Source of the DNA: Bacteroidales bacterium | GTDB taxonomy: Bacteria; Bacteroidota; Bacteroidia; Bacteroidales; UBA7960 | NCBI GenBank assembly: GCA_003557965.1 | Contig: PWND01000156.1 | Location: 1 to 12,699 of the forward strand | DNA: 12,699 nt | Direction of reading: 5' to 3' | In this document: one piece after another, positions 6,871 to 12,699 of the stretch | Layout: each line of letters starts with the position of its first letter | How positions within the stretch are numbered: position 1 is the stretch's first letter | Program-made: the position numbers and the translations under genes | Notes under the pieces: generated by a model | The model's input: the letters and a program-made list of their open reading frames with translations, nothing else | Told to the model about the DNA's origin: nothing | The model's database searches: none

Positions 6871-7299
6871 ATGCTGAAAGGAGAACATAAAGAAAAGTTT
6901 AGAAATAGCAATAATAAAAATAATATTGAAAAAACAGACGAAAATCAGTTAGTTGAAAATATTCGAAAACATATAATTGATGGTATTCAGGATAAGAAAG
7001 GCCTCGATATAGTATGTATTGACCTTCAAAAGATAAACAATAGCATCTGTGATTATTTCGTTATTTGTCATGGTACCTCCAACACTCATGTTGAAGCGAT
7101 AGCAGGTGCAGTTGAGGATATGGTTAGAGATAATACCAGGATTAAACCTGCTTTAAGAGAAGGATATGCAAACGCTGAATGGATTCTTCTTGATTACCTT
7201 GATATTGTAGTTCACATTTTTCAGCAGGAGACAAGAGATTTTTATCAACTAGAAGCTTTATGGGCAGATGCCCCTATTACCAGGATAGATAACATTTAG
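6871..7299 (+). CDS. rsfS: Ribosome silencing factor RsfS
   Basis: RsfS (Iojap/YbeB family) binds ribosomal protein uL14 on the 50S subunit and blocks joining with 30S, reducing translation in starvation. From the ATG at 6871 the protein is 142 residues: a lysine/asparagine-rich leader of about 27, then the conserved domain. Recognisable family segments are GIQDKKGLDIVCIDL, CDYFVICHGTSNTHVEAIA, ALREGYANAEWILLDYLDIVVHIF and the closing RDFYQLEALWADA. A TTG at 6838 would add 11 residues; the ATG already gives more N-terminus than most relatives have. It is the first gene of the + strand run ending with psd, and the ftsH start follows by 19 or 46 bases. Confidence 0.95.
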   Translation: MLKGEHKEKFRNSNNKNNIEKTDENQLVENIRKHIIDGIQDKKGLDIVCIDLQKINNSICDYFVICHGTSNTHVEAIAGAVEDMVRDNTRIKPALREGYANAEWILLDYLDIVVHIFQQETRDFYQLEALWADAPITRIDNI

Positions 7300-7318
7300 A
7301 TTAATAATAACCGGCAAT

Positions 7319-9532
7319 ATGCTGAAATTATACAAGGATGGAATAATGAGCAACATAAATAATGATATAAAAGAGAAAATTCAAAACAAGCAAGATAAGC
7401 AAGATAAGCAGAGCCCTAAAAAGAATCCGGGAAATAAGCCCCCATTAGATGATAAGAATAAAGGCAATGCTAAAAAGCCCGGGTTTAACTTTTACTGGAT
7501 ATATGCAATTTTAGCTGTTTTGTTTATTTTCTTACAGTTTTATAACTGGGGCGATGCTGCGGAAGAAATATCGCAGCATAAATTTGAAGAAGATATTCTT
7601 CGTTCAGGACATATTGATAAGCTCATCATAATAAACAGGGAAACGGTTGAAGTTTTTATTAAAGATGATGTATTAGAAGATGAAATATATGACGACTTAC
7701 CTGATGGACTCAGGGGTGAGGATTCCGGCCCTCATTATATTTTTTCAATTGGATCAGTAGATTCATTTGACCCCATACTTAGGGAAGCACAAAAGGAGTT
7801 AGAAAGAGACAAGCGCTTTGATATATATTATGAGCAAAGAAAAGATTGGGCAACCGACATTTTAAGCTGGCTGATACCAATAGGCTTACTTATATTGTTC
7901 TGGATCTTTATTATGCGAAGGCTTGCTAAAGGTGGCCCCGGCGGGCAAATGTTTAATATCGGAAAATCCAAAGCCCAGCTATTCGATAAAGATACTCATG
8001 TAAAAGTTAATTTCAATGATGTTGCAGGCCTGGATGAAGCAAAAGTGGAGCTGATGGAAATTATTGACTTCCTGAAGAACCCCAAAAAATATACAAACCT
8101 GGGAGGAAAAATCCCTAAAGGTGCTTTGTTGGTTGGGTCGCCGGGAACAGGAAAAACATTGCTGGCAAAAGCCGTAGCTGGTGAAGCACAGGTTCCATTT
8201 TTCTCTCTTAGTGGCAGTGATTTTGTTGAGATGTTTGTTGGTGTTGGTGCATCAAGGGTGCGTGATCTGTTTAAGCAGGCTAAAGAAAAAGCACCATGTA
8301 TTATTTTTATTGATGAGATTGATGCTATAGGCAGAGCCAGGGGCAAAAATCCGGTCACAGGTGCAAATGATGAACGCGAAAATACGTTGAATCAACTCCT
8401 TACCGAGATGGACGGCTTTGGCACAAACGTGGGTGTTATAATTCTTGCCGCTACAAACCGTGCTGATGTTCTTGACCGTGCTTTACTGCGTGCAGGAAGA
8501 TTTGACAGGCAAATTCAGGTTGATATGCCTGACCTGGAAGAAAGAAAAGCAATTTTTAAGGTGCACATGAAGCCGTTGAAGTTTAAAGATGATGTTGATG
8601 TAACATTTTTAGCAAGGCAAACACCCGGGTTTTCAGGTGCTGATATAGCGAATGTTTGTAATGAAGCAGCACTTATTGCAGCAAGAAGAAACCGTAAAGC
8701 TGTAGAAAGACAAGACTTTCTCGATGCTATTGACCGTATAGTAGGCGGGCTTGAAAAACGTAATAAAATAATATCACCACAAGAAAAAAAGACAGTGGCA
8801 TACCACGAATCAGGCCATGCCGCCGTAAGCTGGCTGATTGAGTTTGCCCACCCTCTTGTAAAAGTTACTATTGTGCCACGTGGCAAAGCACTTGGTGCTG
8901 CATGGTACTTGCCGGAAGAAAGGCAAATAACAACTTTTGAGCAAATGTTTGATGACCTTACTGCTACCCTGGGTGGAAGAGCCGCAGAAGATATTGTTTT
9001 TGATAAAATATCAACAGGTGCACTTAATGACCTCGAAAAGGTTACCAAACAAGCACATGCAATGGTAGCTTATTTTGGACTTAACCAAAAACTTGGAAAC
9101 GTCAGCTATTATGATTCTAGTGGCCAGTCAGAATACTCATTTACAAAGCCTTTTTCAGAAAAAACTGCTGAAACTATTGATGAAGAAGTAAGAAACCTGG
9201 TAGAATCAGCATACAAAAGAGCTAAGAAAATCCTACTTGAAAACAAAGATAATCTTATTGAATTAGCAGAATCATTGCTGGTTAAAGAAGTTATTTTCAG
9301 AGAAGATATTGAAAAGATATTTGGCAAAAGGCCTTTTGATGATGACGAAAAACTCCTGTCAAGCCCTGAAAATGAAGTTCAGGATAAAGACAGTGATAAG
9401 GCTGGTAAGAATGAAGAGAAAGAAGAGAAAGAAGAGAAAGAAGAGAAAGAAGAGAAAGAAGAGAAAGAAGGGAAGAAGAAAGAAGGCGAGGAATCAAAGG
9501 CCGGTAAAGAGGGTGATAATAAGCCTGATTAA
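7319..9532 (+). CDS. ftsH: ATP-dependent zinc metalloprotease FtsH
   Basis: FtsH is a membrane-anchored AAA+ protease that extracts and degrades damaged membrane proteins and short-lived regulators. In the 737-residue reading, a polar lysine-rich N-tail (1-55) precedes membrane spans at 59-76 and 182-199 around a short periplasmic domain. The AAA domain has Walker A GSPGTGKT (273-280, with Ser in place of the usual Pro), pore loop MFVGVG (305-310), Walker B CIIFIDEID (327-335), and the second region of homology TNRADVLDRALLRAGRFDR (379-397). The protease has the zinc motif HESGH (496-500), with Asp571 the likely third ligand. The tail ends in Glu-Glu-Lys repeats. A second ATG at 7346 with AAGGA 7 bases upstream is an equally credible start (728 residues). 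It is probably co-transcribed with rsfS. Confidence 0.97.
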   Translation: MLKLYKDGIMSNINNDIKEKIQNKQDKQDKQSPKKNPGNKPPLDDKNKGNAKKPGFNFYWIYAILAVLFIFLQFYNWGDAAEEISQHKFEEDILRSGHIDKLIIINRETVEVFIKDDVLEDEIYDDLPDGLRGEDSGPHYIFSIGSVDSFDPILREAQKELERDKRFDIYYEQRKDWATDILSWLIPIGLLILFWIFIMRRLAKGGPGGQMFNIGKSKAQLFDKDTHVKVNFNDVAGLDEAKVELMEIIDFLKNPKKYTNLGGKIPKGALLVGSPGTGKTLLAKAVAGEAQVPFFSLSGSDFVEMFVGVGASRVRDLFKQAKEKAPCIIFIDEIDAIGRARGKNPVTGANDERENTLNQLLTEMDGFGTNVGVIILAATNRADVLDRALLRAGRFDRQIQVDMPDLEERKAIFKVHMKPLKFKDDVDVTFLARQTPGFSGADIANVCNEAALIAARRNRKAVERQDFLDAIDRIVGGLEKRNKIISPQEKKTVAYHESGHAAVSWLIEFAHPLVKVTIVPRGKALGAAWYLPEERQITTFEQMFDDLTATLGGRAAEDIVFDKISTGALNDLEKVTKQAHAMVAYFGLNQKLGNVSYYDSSGQSEYSFTKPFSEKTAETIDEEVRNLVESAYKRAKKILLENKDNLIELAESLLVKEVIFREDIEKIFGKRPFDDDEKLLSSPENEVQDKDSDKAGKNEEKEEKEEKEEKEEKEEKEGKKKEGEESKAGKEGDNKPD
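9413..9466 (+). repeat. Tandem repeat, six copies of a 9-base unit in the ftsH tail
   Basis: GAAGAGAAA is repeated six times without a mismatch, encoding (Glu-Glu-Lys)x6 at residues 699-716 of FtsH. A decayed seventh unit, GAAGGGAAG, follows. Copy-number changes would keep the frame, so they would alter tail length without inactivating the protein. A much smaller in-frame 9-base duplication encoding KQDKQDK lies near the N-terminus at about 7388. Confidence 0.95.
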
Positions 9533-9583
9533 TAACATGTAATAAGTTTTTAGAAAAAACACCTTAGCACAAATACTAAAATA

Positions 9584-10225
9584 ATGCAGGACAGCACCTC
9601 AAAAGAAAAGGTTTTAAAGAATATCAGAAAAGCATTGATAAACTCAATGCCATCACCATATCCTGCTGAGGAAAACAAAATCCAGGCCCTTAAGCCATTA
9701 GAAGATGAAGAAAATCTTGACATTTCATTTGCTATGGCATTTAAAGATGTTAATGGCCAATTTGTGTATGTAAATGAAATTAATGAATTACTGGAAGGGA
9801 TTCATACTATAATTAATAACAAGGGATTTGAAACGATATATTGTGAAATTTCAGAAATTAACAATTACCTCACACAAAAAGGAGTTAATGTTGTTTCTGA
9901 TAAAAAAGATATTCCAAATTCTGATGTAGTAATATCCGACTGCGAATGCCTTATTGCCCGTTATGGTTCTATCGTTTTAAGCAGTAAGCAGCCCCTTGGC
10001 AGGAAGAGTATTGCCGGCCCGGAAAATCACATAATTTTAGCTCGTAATAATCAAATAGTGAAAGATATTAGCCAGGCATTTGATTATTTAAAAAGCAAAT
10101 ATGATAATGTTCTTCCGTCAATGTTTACTTTCGTAACAGGCCCCAGCAGGACGGCGGATATCGAAAAAACTTTAGTTATGGGCGCACATGGCCAAAAAGA
10201 ATTATTTTTGTTTTTGTTTGAATAA
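9584..10225 (+). CDS. LUD domain protein (LutC/YkgG-like), orphan
   Basis: This 213-residue protein belongs to the LUD (DUF162) superfamily. Family features are the SDCECLIARYGSIVLSS segment (118-134), TGPSRTADIEKTLVMGAHG (185-203) and the hydrophobic end LFLFLF. LutC works with LutA and LutB, iron-sulfur proteins, in L-lactate oxidation, but neither partner is in the window. The protein has few cysteines (87, 120, 122) and no CxxC iron-sulfur ligand pattern. It sits between ftsH and the DUF2007 gene, which from memory is a recurring arrangement in Bacteroidales. I would not infer lactate use; the role is unknown. The gap of 51 bases after ftsH is the largest inside this gene run, so a secondary promoter is possible but none is clear. 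Confidence 0.88.
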   Translation: MQDSTSKEKVLKNIRKALINSMPSPYPAEENKIQALKPLEDEENLDISFAMAFKDVNGQFVYVNEINELLEGIHTIINNKGFETIYCEISEINNYLTQKGVNVVSDKKDIPNSDVVISDCECLIARYGSIVLSSKQPLGRKSIAGPENHIILARNNQIVKDISQAFDYLKSKYDNVLPSMFTFVTGPSRTADIEKTLVMGAHGQKELFLFLFE

Positions 10226-10233
10226 ATTTTTTT

Positions 10234-10437
10234 ATGAAAGATAATTGGGAAAAAGTATATTCTTCAAGTTTTGAACATAAGGTAGGAATTGTTAAAGCAG
10301 TATTAAAAGATAACGATATAGAAGCTGTGGTTTTAAATAAAAAGGATTCGTTTTACTTAATAGGGGAGATAGAGCTGCATGTTAAGGCTGAAGATGTAAT
10401 AAAAGCATTATCAATCATTGACAAGGAGGAACTGTGA
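10234..10437 (+). CDS. DUF2007 family small protein
   Basis: This 67-residue protein has the compact form of DUF2007 (annotated in Pfam as a putative signal transducing protein). It has a Val-Tyr-Ser-Ser-Ser-Phe opening (8-13), a helix (VGIVKAVLKDNDI, 17-29), AVVLNKKDS (31-39), a strand GEIELHV (44-50) and a final helix. No membrane span, metal ligand or catalytic residue is visible. Its molecular role is not known. It begins 8 bases after the LUD gene, and its TGA overlaps the GTG start of cdsA by four bases, so cdsA translation is probably coupled to it. The family call is from pattern and the usual position before cdsA. Confidence 0.85.
   Translation: MKDNWEKVYSSSFEHKVGIVKAVLKDNDIEAVVLNKKDSFYLIGEIELHVKAEDVIKALSIIDKEEL
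10423..10429 (+). promoter_or_regulatory. Full Shine-Dalgarno sequence for cdsA
   Basis: AAGGAGG lies 4 bases before the GTG at 10434, inside the last codons of the DUF2007 gene. It is the only complete Shine-Dalgarno I see before any gene here. Bacteroidetes generally initiate without one, so it stands out and supports the GTG as the true start. Confidence 0.8.
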
Positions 10438-11252
10438 GTAATCTTGTCACCAGGACAATAACAGGGGTGTTTTTCGTTTTGCTGATTGTTTTGGCAATTT
10501 TAGCAGGGCAAATATACTTTTCCATACTACTATTGTTTTTTAACATTATAGGCTTATGGGAATTCTACTCTTTGATTGAAAAGAAAGATGTTGCTGTTAG
10601 TAAATTGGCGGGTATAATCACTGGAACATTTTTATTTGTTTCCAATGCGTTAATAGCTTTAAATTATGCATCAAGAGAAGTCCTGTATTTTAATTTTTTA
10701 TTTATATTTTTAATTTTCCTATATGAGCTTTACAGGAAAAATCCAAATCCGTTTAATAATATAGCATTTACTTTTTTTGGAATATTATACGTTGCTGTTC
10801 CGTTTTCATTGTTAAACTATTTTGCCAATCCGGAGTTTTTACCAAACACATACATATATGAGCTATTATTAGGCTTTTTTATTTTAGTATGGGTAAATGA
10901 AACCCTTGCTTATGTTGTAGGAATATCTTTTGGAAGGCATAAGCTTTTTGAACGGGTTTCTCCAAAAAAAACATGGGAAGGAGCTATCGGTGGCGGTTTA
11001 TTTTGCATTGGAGCAGGATTGCTCTTATCTTATTTTTTCAGCAAAATCAGCATCACAGACTGGTTTATTATTAGTTGTATTGTTGTTGTTTTTAGTACTT
11101 ATGGCGATTTATTTGAATCTATGCTGAAAAGAAGTACCAACACAAAAGACAGTGGAAGAATATTGCCAGGACATGGTGGCGTTTTAGACAGGTTTGATGG
11201 AGTATTCATGGCTGCTCCATTTGTTTTTATTTACCTTTTAATTTTCTTTTAA
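10434..11252 (+). CDS. cdsA: Phosphatidate cytidylyltransferase (CDP-diacylglycerol synthase)
   Basis: CdsA is an integral membrane enzyme that makes CDP-diacylglycerol from CTP and phosphatidic acid, the branch point for phospholipid synthesis. The 272 residues are mostly hydrophobic, with about eight candidate membrane helices (for example 9-24, 29-45, 57-77, 84-99, 141-157). The C-terminal signature spans 229-255: SMLKRS, then KDSGRILPGHGG, ending in VLDRFD. SPKKTWEGAIGG is at 176-187. The usual A/N-D-S/T-G-A-Y motif appears here as NETLAY (155-160), with Glu for Asp and Leu for Gly. The start is a GTG overlapping the DUF2007 stop (GTGA) with a strong ribosome binding site. psd follows after 11 bases, in the same pathway. 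Confidence 0.96.
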   Translation: MSNLVTRTITGVFFVLLIVLAILAGQIYFSILLLFFNIIGLWEFYSLIEKKDVAVSKLAGIITGTFLFVSNALIALNYASREVLYFNFLFIFLIFLYELYRKNPNPFNNIAFTFFGILYVAVPFSLLNYFANPEFLPNTYIYELLLGFFILVWVNETLAYVVGISFGRHKLFERVSPKKTWEGAIGGGLFCIGAGLLLSYFFSKISITDWFIISCIVVVFSTYGDLFESMLKRSTNTKDSGRILPGHGGVLDRFDGVFMAAPFVFIYLLIFF

Positions 11253-11263
11253 CCAGATTAATC

Positions 11264-11923
11264 ATGACAAAAATTCATAAAGAAGGCCTCACAAGTATAT
11301 TAATAACATCTTTATTGGTTTTAGCAGCTATTGTTGTAATGCAACTTGTGTTTAACAGTTTTAAATGGTATCATTTAATAATATACCTGAGCTTATTGAT
11401 TGTATGGGCGTTGGTGTTGTATTTTTTCAGATTTCCGTCAAGAATAATTGAAAACAACGACAACCATATATTGAGCGCAGCCGACGGCAAAGTTGTTGTT
11501 GTAAAAGAAGTATTTGTAAATGAATATTACAATTCAAAAAGGATACAGGTTTCTGTTTTTATGTCTCCTTTGAATGTACATTTAAATTATATCCCATTTT
11601 CAGGAGTTGTAAACTATTATAAATATTATCCCGGCAAATATATTTTTGCATGGGCACCTAAGTCTTCTGATATTAATGAGCGAACCAGTATGGTTATAGA
11701 AAAAGATAATCAAAAGTCTGCTTTAGTAAGGCAAATTGCAGGAGCTTTAGCCAGAAGAATTGTATGCTATTGTAATGAAGGTAAGGAAGTTAACCAGGGT
11801 GACCAGTTGGGTTTTATAAAGTTTGGCTCCAGGGTTGATTTGTTTTTGCCTTTAGATACAAAAATAAATGTAAAAGTAGGCGATAAAGTAACTGGTGGTA
11901 AAACGATTATCGGCACCTGGTAA
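11264..11923 (+). CDS. psd: Phosphatidylserine decarboxylase, short (type A) form
   Basis: Psd converts phosphatidylserine to phosphatidylethanolamine using a pyruvoyl group made by self-cleavage. This 219-residue protein is the short form. Two membrane segments (about 11-31 and 37-55) precede FRFPSR (55-60). SAADGKV at 71-77 carries the Asp, and FMSPLNVHLNYIP at 99-111 carries the His, of the presumed self-cleavage triad. The cleavage site is FGSR at 187-190, between Gly188 and Ser189, so the alpha subunit would be about 31 residues. The usual P of SPADG is Ala here. It is very likely co-transcribed with cdsA; pssA, often next to psd, is not in the window. It converges on the HAD gene with 5 bases between stops. 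Confidence 0.95.
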   Translation: MTKIHKEGLTSILITSLLVLAAIVVMQLVFNSFKWYHLIIYLSLLIVWALVLYFFRFPSRIIENNDNHILSAADGKVVVVKEVFVNEYYNSKRIQVSVFMSPLNVHLNYIPFSGVVNYYKYYPGKYIFAWAPKSSDINERTSMVIEKDNQKSALVRQIAGALARRIVCYCNEGKEVNQGDQLGFIKFGSRVDLFLPLDTKINVKVGDKVTGGKTIIGTW

Positions 11924-11928
11924 AAACC

Positions 11929-12648
11929 TTACAGTATATTTTTTAGTTCAGATAAAGATCTGATAATATGAGTTGCCTGTACATTTTCTAAAACCTCAAC
12001 GCCTTCATGAAAAGACTGCTTGTACCAAACCTGGTCTATTCCTGCTTTCGAAGCACCAAGTACATCAGCTTCAGCATCATCACCAATTACAATACATTCT
12101 GCAGGAGTTATACCAATTTTATTTAAAGCATATTCGAAAAACCTAATATCCGGCTTGAGGCATGAAGCATGTTCGCTTAGTATTACGTTTTCGAAATAAA
12201 TGTCTAAACCGGATTTTTTGAGCTTAGGAAACTGGATTTCCTCAAAACCGTTGCTGATAATATGCATTCGGTAATTTTTATTTAAATACTCCAGAACATT
12301 CAAAGTATCATCAAACAGGGTAATATTTTCCGGGCTATAATCAATGTATAGAGCTGCCATTTTTGAGCCAACTGAACCGGAGTTGTCTGAAAACTGTTTT
12401 AATGTTTCGGTAAAACGGCTGTTGTTTAATTGTTGCTTATCAATTTCCCCATTTCTGTATTTATCCCAAAGCCCGTAATTTACAGTTTTATAAACATCAA
12501 GATATTCTTTAAAATCAGGAATTCCCTGCTTTTCAAGTTCAAACTCATTGTATAGCCTGTGTATAATTTCAACGGCATTTTTTCGGAAGTCCCATAAGGT
12601 TTGGTCAAGATCAAATAGCAGGTGAGTGTATTTCTTTTTTAATTGCAT
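11929..12648 (-). CDS. HAD-family 5'-nucleotidase, YjjG type
   Basis: This 239-residue protein is a haloacid dehalogenase-type phosphatase, most like the YjjG pyrimidine 5'-nucleotidase group, which removes phosphate from non-canonical or damaged pyrimidine nucleotides. Motif I is DLDQT at 13-17 (nucleophile Asp13, acid/base Asp15), followed by the LWDF common in this group. A helical cap domain follows (about 20-105). Motif II is ISNG (Ser132), motif III is Lys165 in LKPD, and motif IV is GDDAEAD (189-195), which holds Mg2+. No signal peptide is seen. Substrate choice within HAD enzymes is hard to read, so the YjjG label is probable rather than certain. Confidence 0.9.
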   Translation of the reverse strand: MQLKKKYTHLLFDLDQTLWDFRKNAVEIIHRLYNEFELEKQGIPDFKEYLDVYKTVNYGLWDKYRNGEIDKQQLNNSRFTETLKQFSDNSGSVGSKMAALYIDYSPENITLFDDTLNVLEYLNKNYRMHIISNGFEEIQFPKLKKSGLDIYFENVILSEHASCLKPDIRFFEYALNKIGITPAECIVIGDDAEADVLGASKAGIDQVWYKQSFHEGVEVLENVQATHIIRSLSELKNIL

Positions 12649-12667
12649 AAACGTTTTGTTGTTTTTG

Positions 12668-12675
12668 CAAAGATA
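12668..12675 (-). promoter_or_regulatory. Predicted -7 box of the HAD gene
   Basis: On the minus strand this reads TATCTTTG, an exact TAnnTTTG match, followed by CAAAAAC. Transcription would start near 12662, giving a leader of about 14 bases before the ATG at 12648. The -33 region falls at the window edge and shows no TTG in the bases that remain. Confidence 0.55.
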
Positions 12676-12699
12676 ATATTATTGAGGGGTTTTATAGAA

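Noticed and set aside
7996..8358. 120-codon open frame on the minus strand opposite the FtsH ATPase domain
   Set aside because: Shadow of strongly conserved coding sequence on the other strand; no recognisable protein.
8515..9048. 177-codon open frame on the minus strand inside ftsH
   Set aside because: It lies opposite the conserved protease and AAA regions of ftsH; its composition is what reverse-strand reading of that gene gives.
9297..9497. Minus-strand frame rich in Leu-Leu-Ser repeats
   Set aside because: It is the complement of the Glu-Glu-Lys repeat in ftsH; the repeat keeps all frames free of stops. No family resemblance or promoter.
9546..9560. Small inverted repeat GTTTTT-AGA-AAAAAC after ftsH as a terminator
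   Set aside because: The stem is six pairs, five of them A-T, and is not followed by a T-run. Too weak to terminate; the following genes fit the same operon.
1..12699. A defence island, mobile element, toxin-antitoxin pair, biosynthetic cluster or CRISPR array
   Set aside because: Nearly all genes are recognisable housekeeping families in a typical Bacteroidetes order. No direct repeats with spacers, transposase, integrase, inverted terminal repeats or attachment-site duplications were seen.

Overview
The window looks like chromosomal core sequence from an AT-rich Bacteroidetes bacterium, probably in or near Bacteroidales. Three things point there. The gene content includes DUF3822 beside rsmD, a Nudix/pyrE/SRPBCC group, a biotin ligase without a helix-turn-helix, and rsfS-ftsH-LUD-DUF2007-cdsA. 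Upstream sequences match the Bacteroidetes -7 promoter element TAnnTTTG. Shine-Dalgarno sequences are nearly absent. I see no tRNA, rRNA, CRISPR array, insertion sequence, phage or defence gene.

Layout. Positions 1-4209 are all on the + strand: the 3' end of an unrecognised gene, a DUF3822 protein, rsmD (16S rRNA methyltransferase), a GNAT acetyltransferase, coaD (coenzyme A synthesis) and an exported TlpA-like thiol-disulfide protein. DUF3822/rsmD and rsmD/GNAT overlap by 10 and 1 bases, so these three are probably one transcription unit. A Nudix hydrolase (4232-4843, -) diverges from pyrE (4851-5513, +) with only 7 bases between the start codons. pyrE is followed by a small SRPBCC-fold protein. 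The biotin ligase birA (-) converges on that gene and diverges from rsfS. From rsfS to psd (6871-11923, +) lies a likely operon: ribosome silencing factor, FtsH protease, orphan LUD protein, DUF2007 protein, CDP-diacylglycerol synthase and phosphatidylserine decarboxylase. A YjjG-type HAD nucleotidase (-) closes the window.

Working together. cdsA and psd act in one pathway: CdsA makes CDP-diacylglycerol, and Psd makes phosphatidylethanolamine from the phosphatidylserine derived from it. The serine transferase between them (pssA) is not in the window. FtsH beside cdsA and psd puts membrane protein quality control and membrane lipid synthesis in one unit. rsmD and rsfS act on ribosomes; coaD, pyrE and birA are nucleotide or cofactor housekeeping.

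I found no undescribed system. The best second looks are regulatory or residue-level: a promoter that would make pyrE leaderless, back-to-back -7 boxes forming a palindrome between birA and rsfS, a full Shine-Dalgarno on the GTG-started cdsA, loss of the conserved biotin-loop arginine in BirA, and a 9-base tandem repeat in the ftsH tail. Gene-free stretches are all short; the longest, 6689-6870, holds the birA/rsfS promoters.
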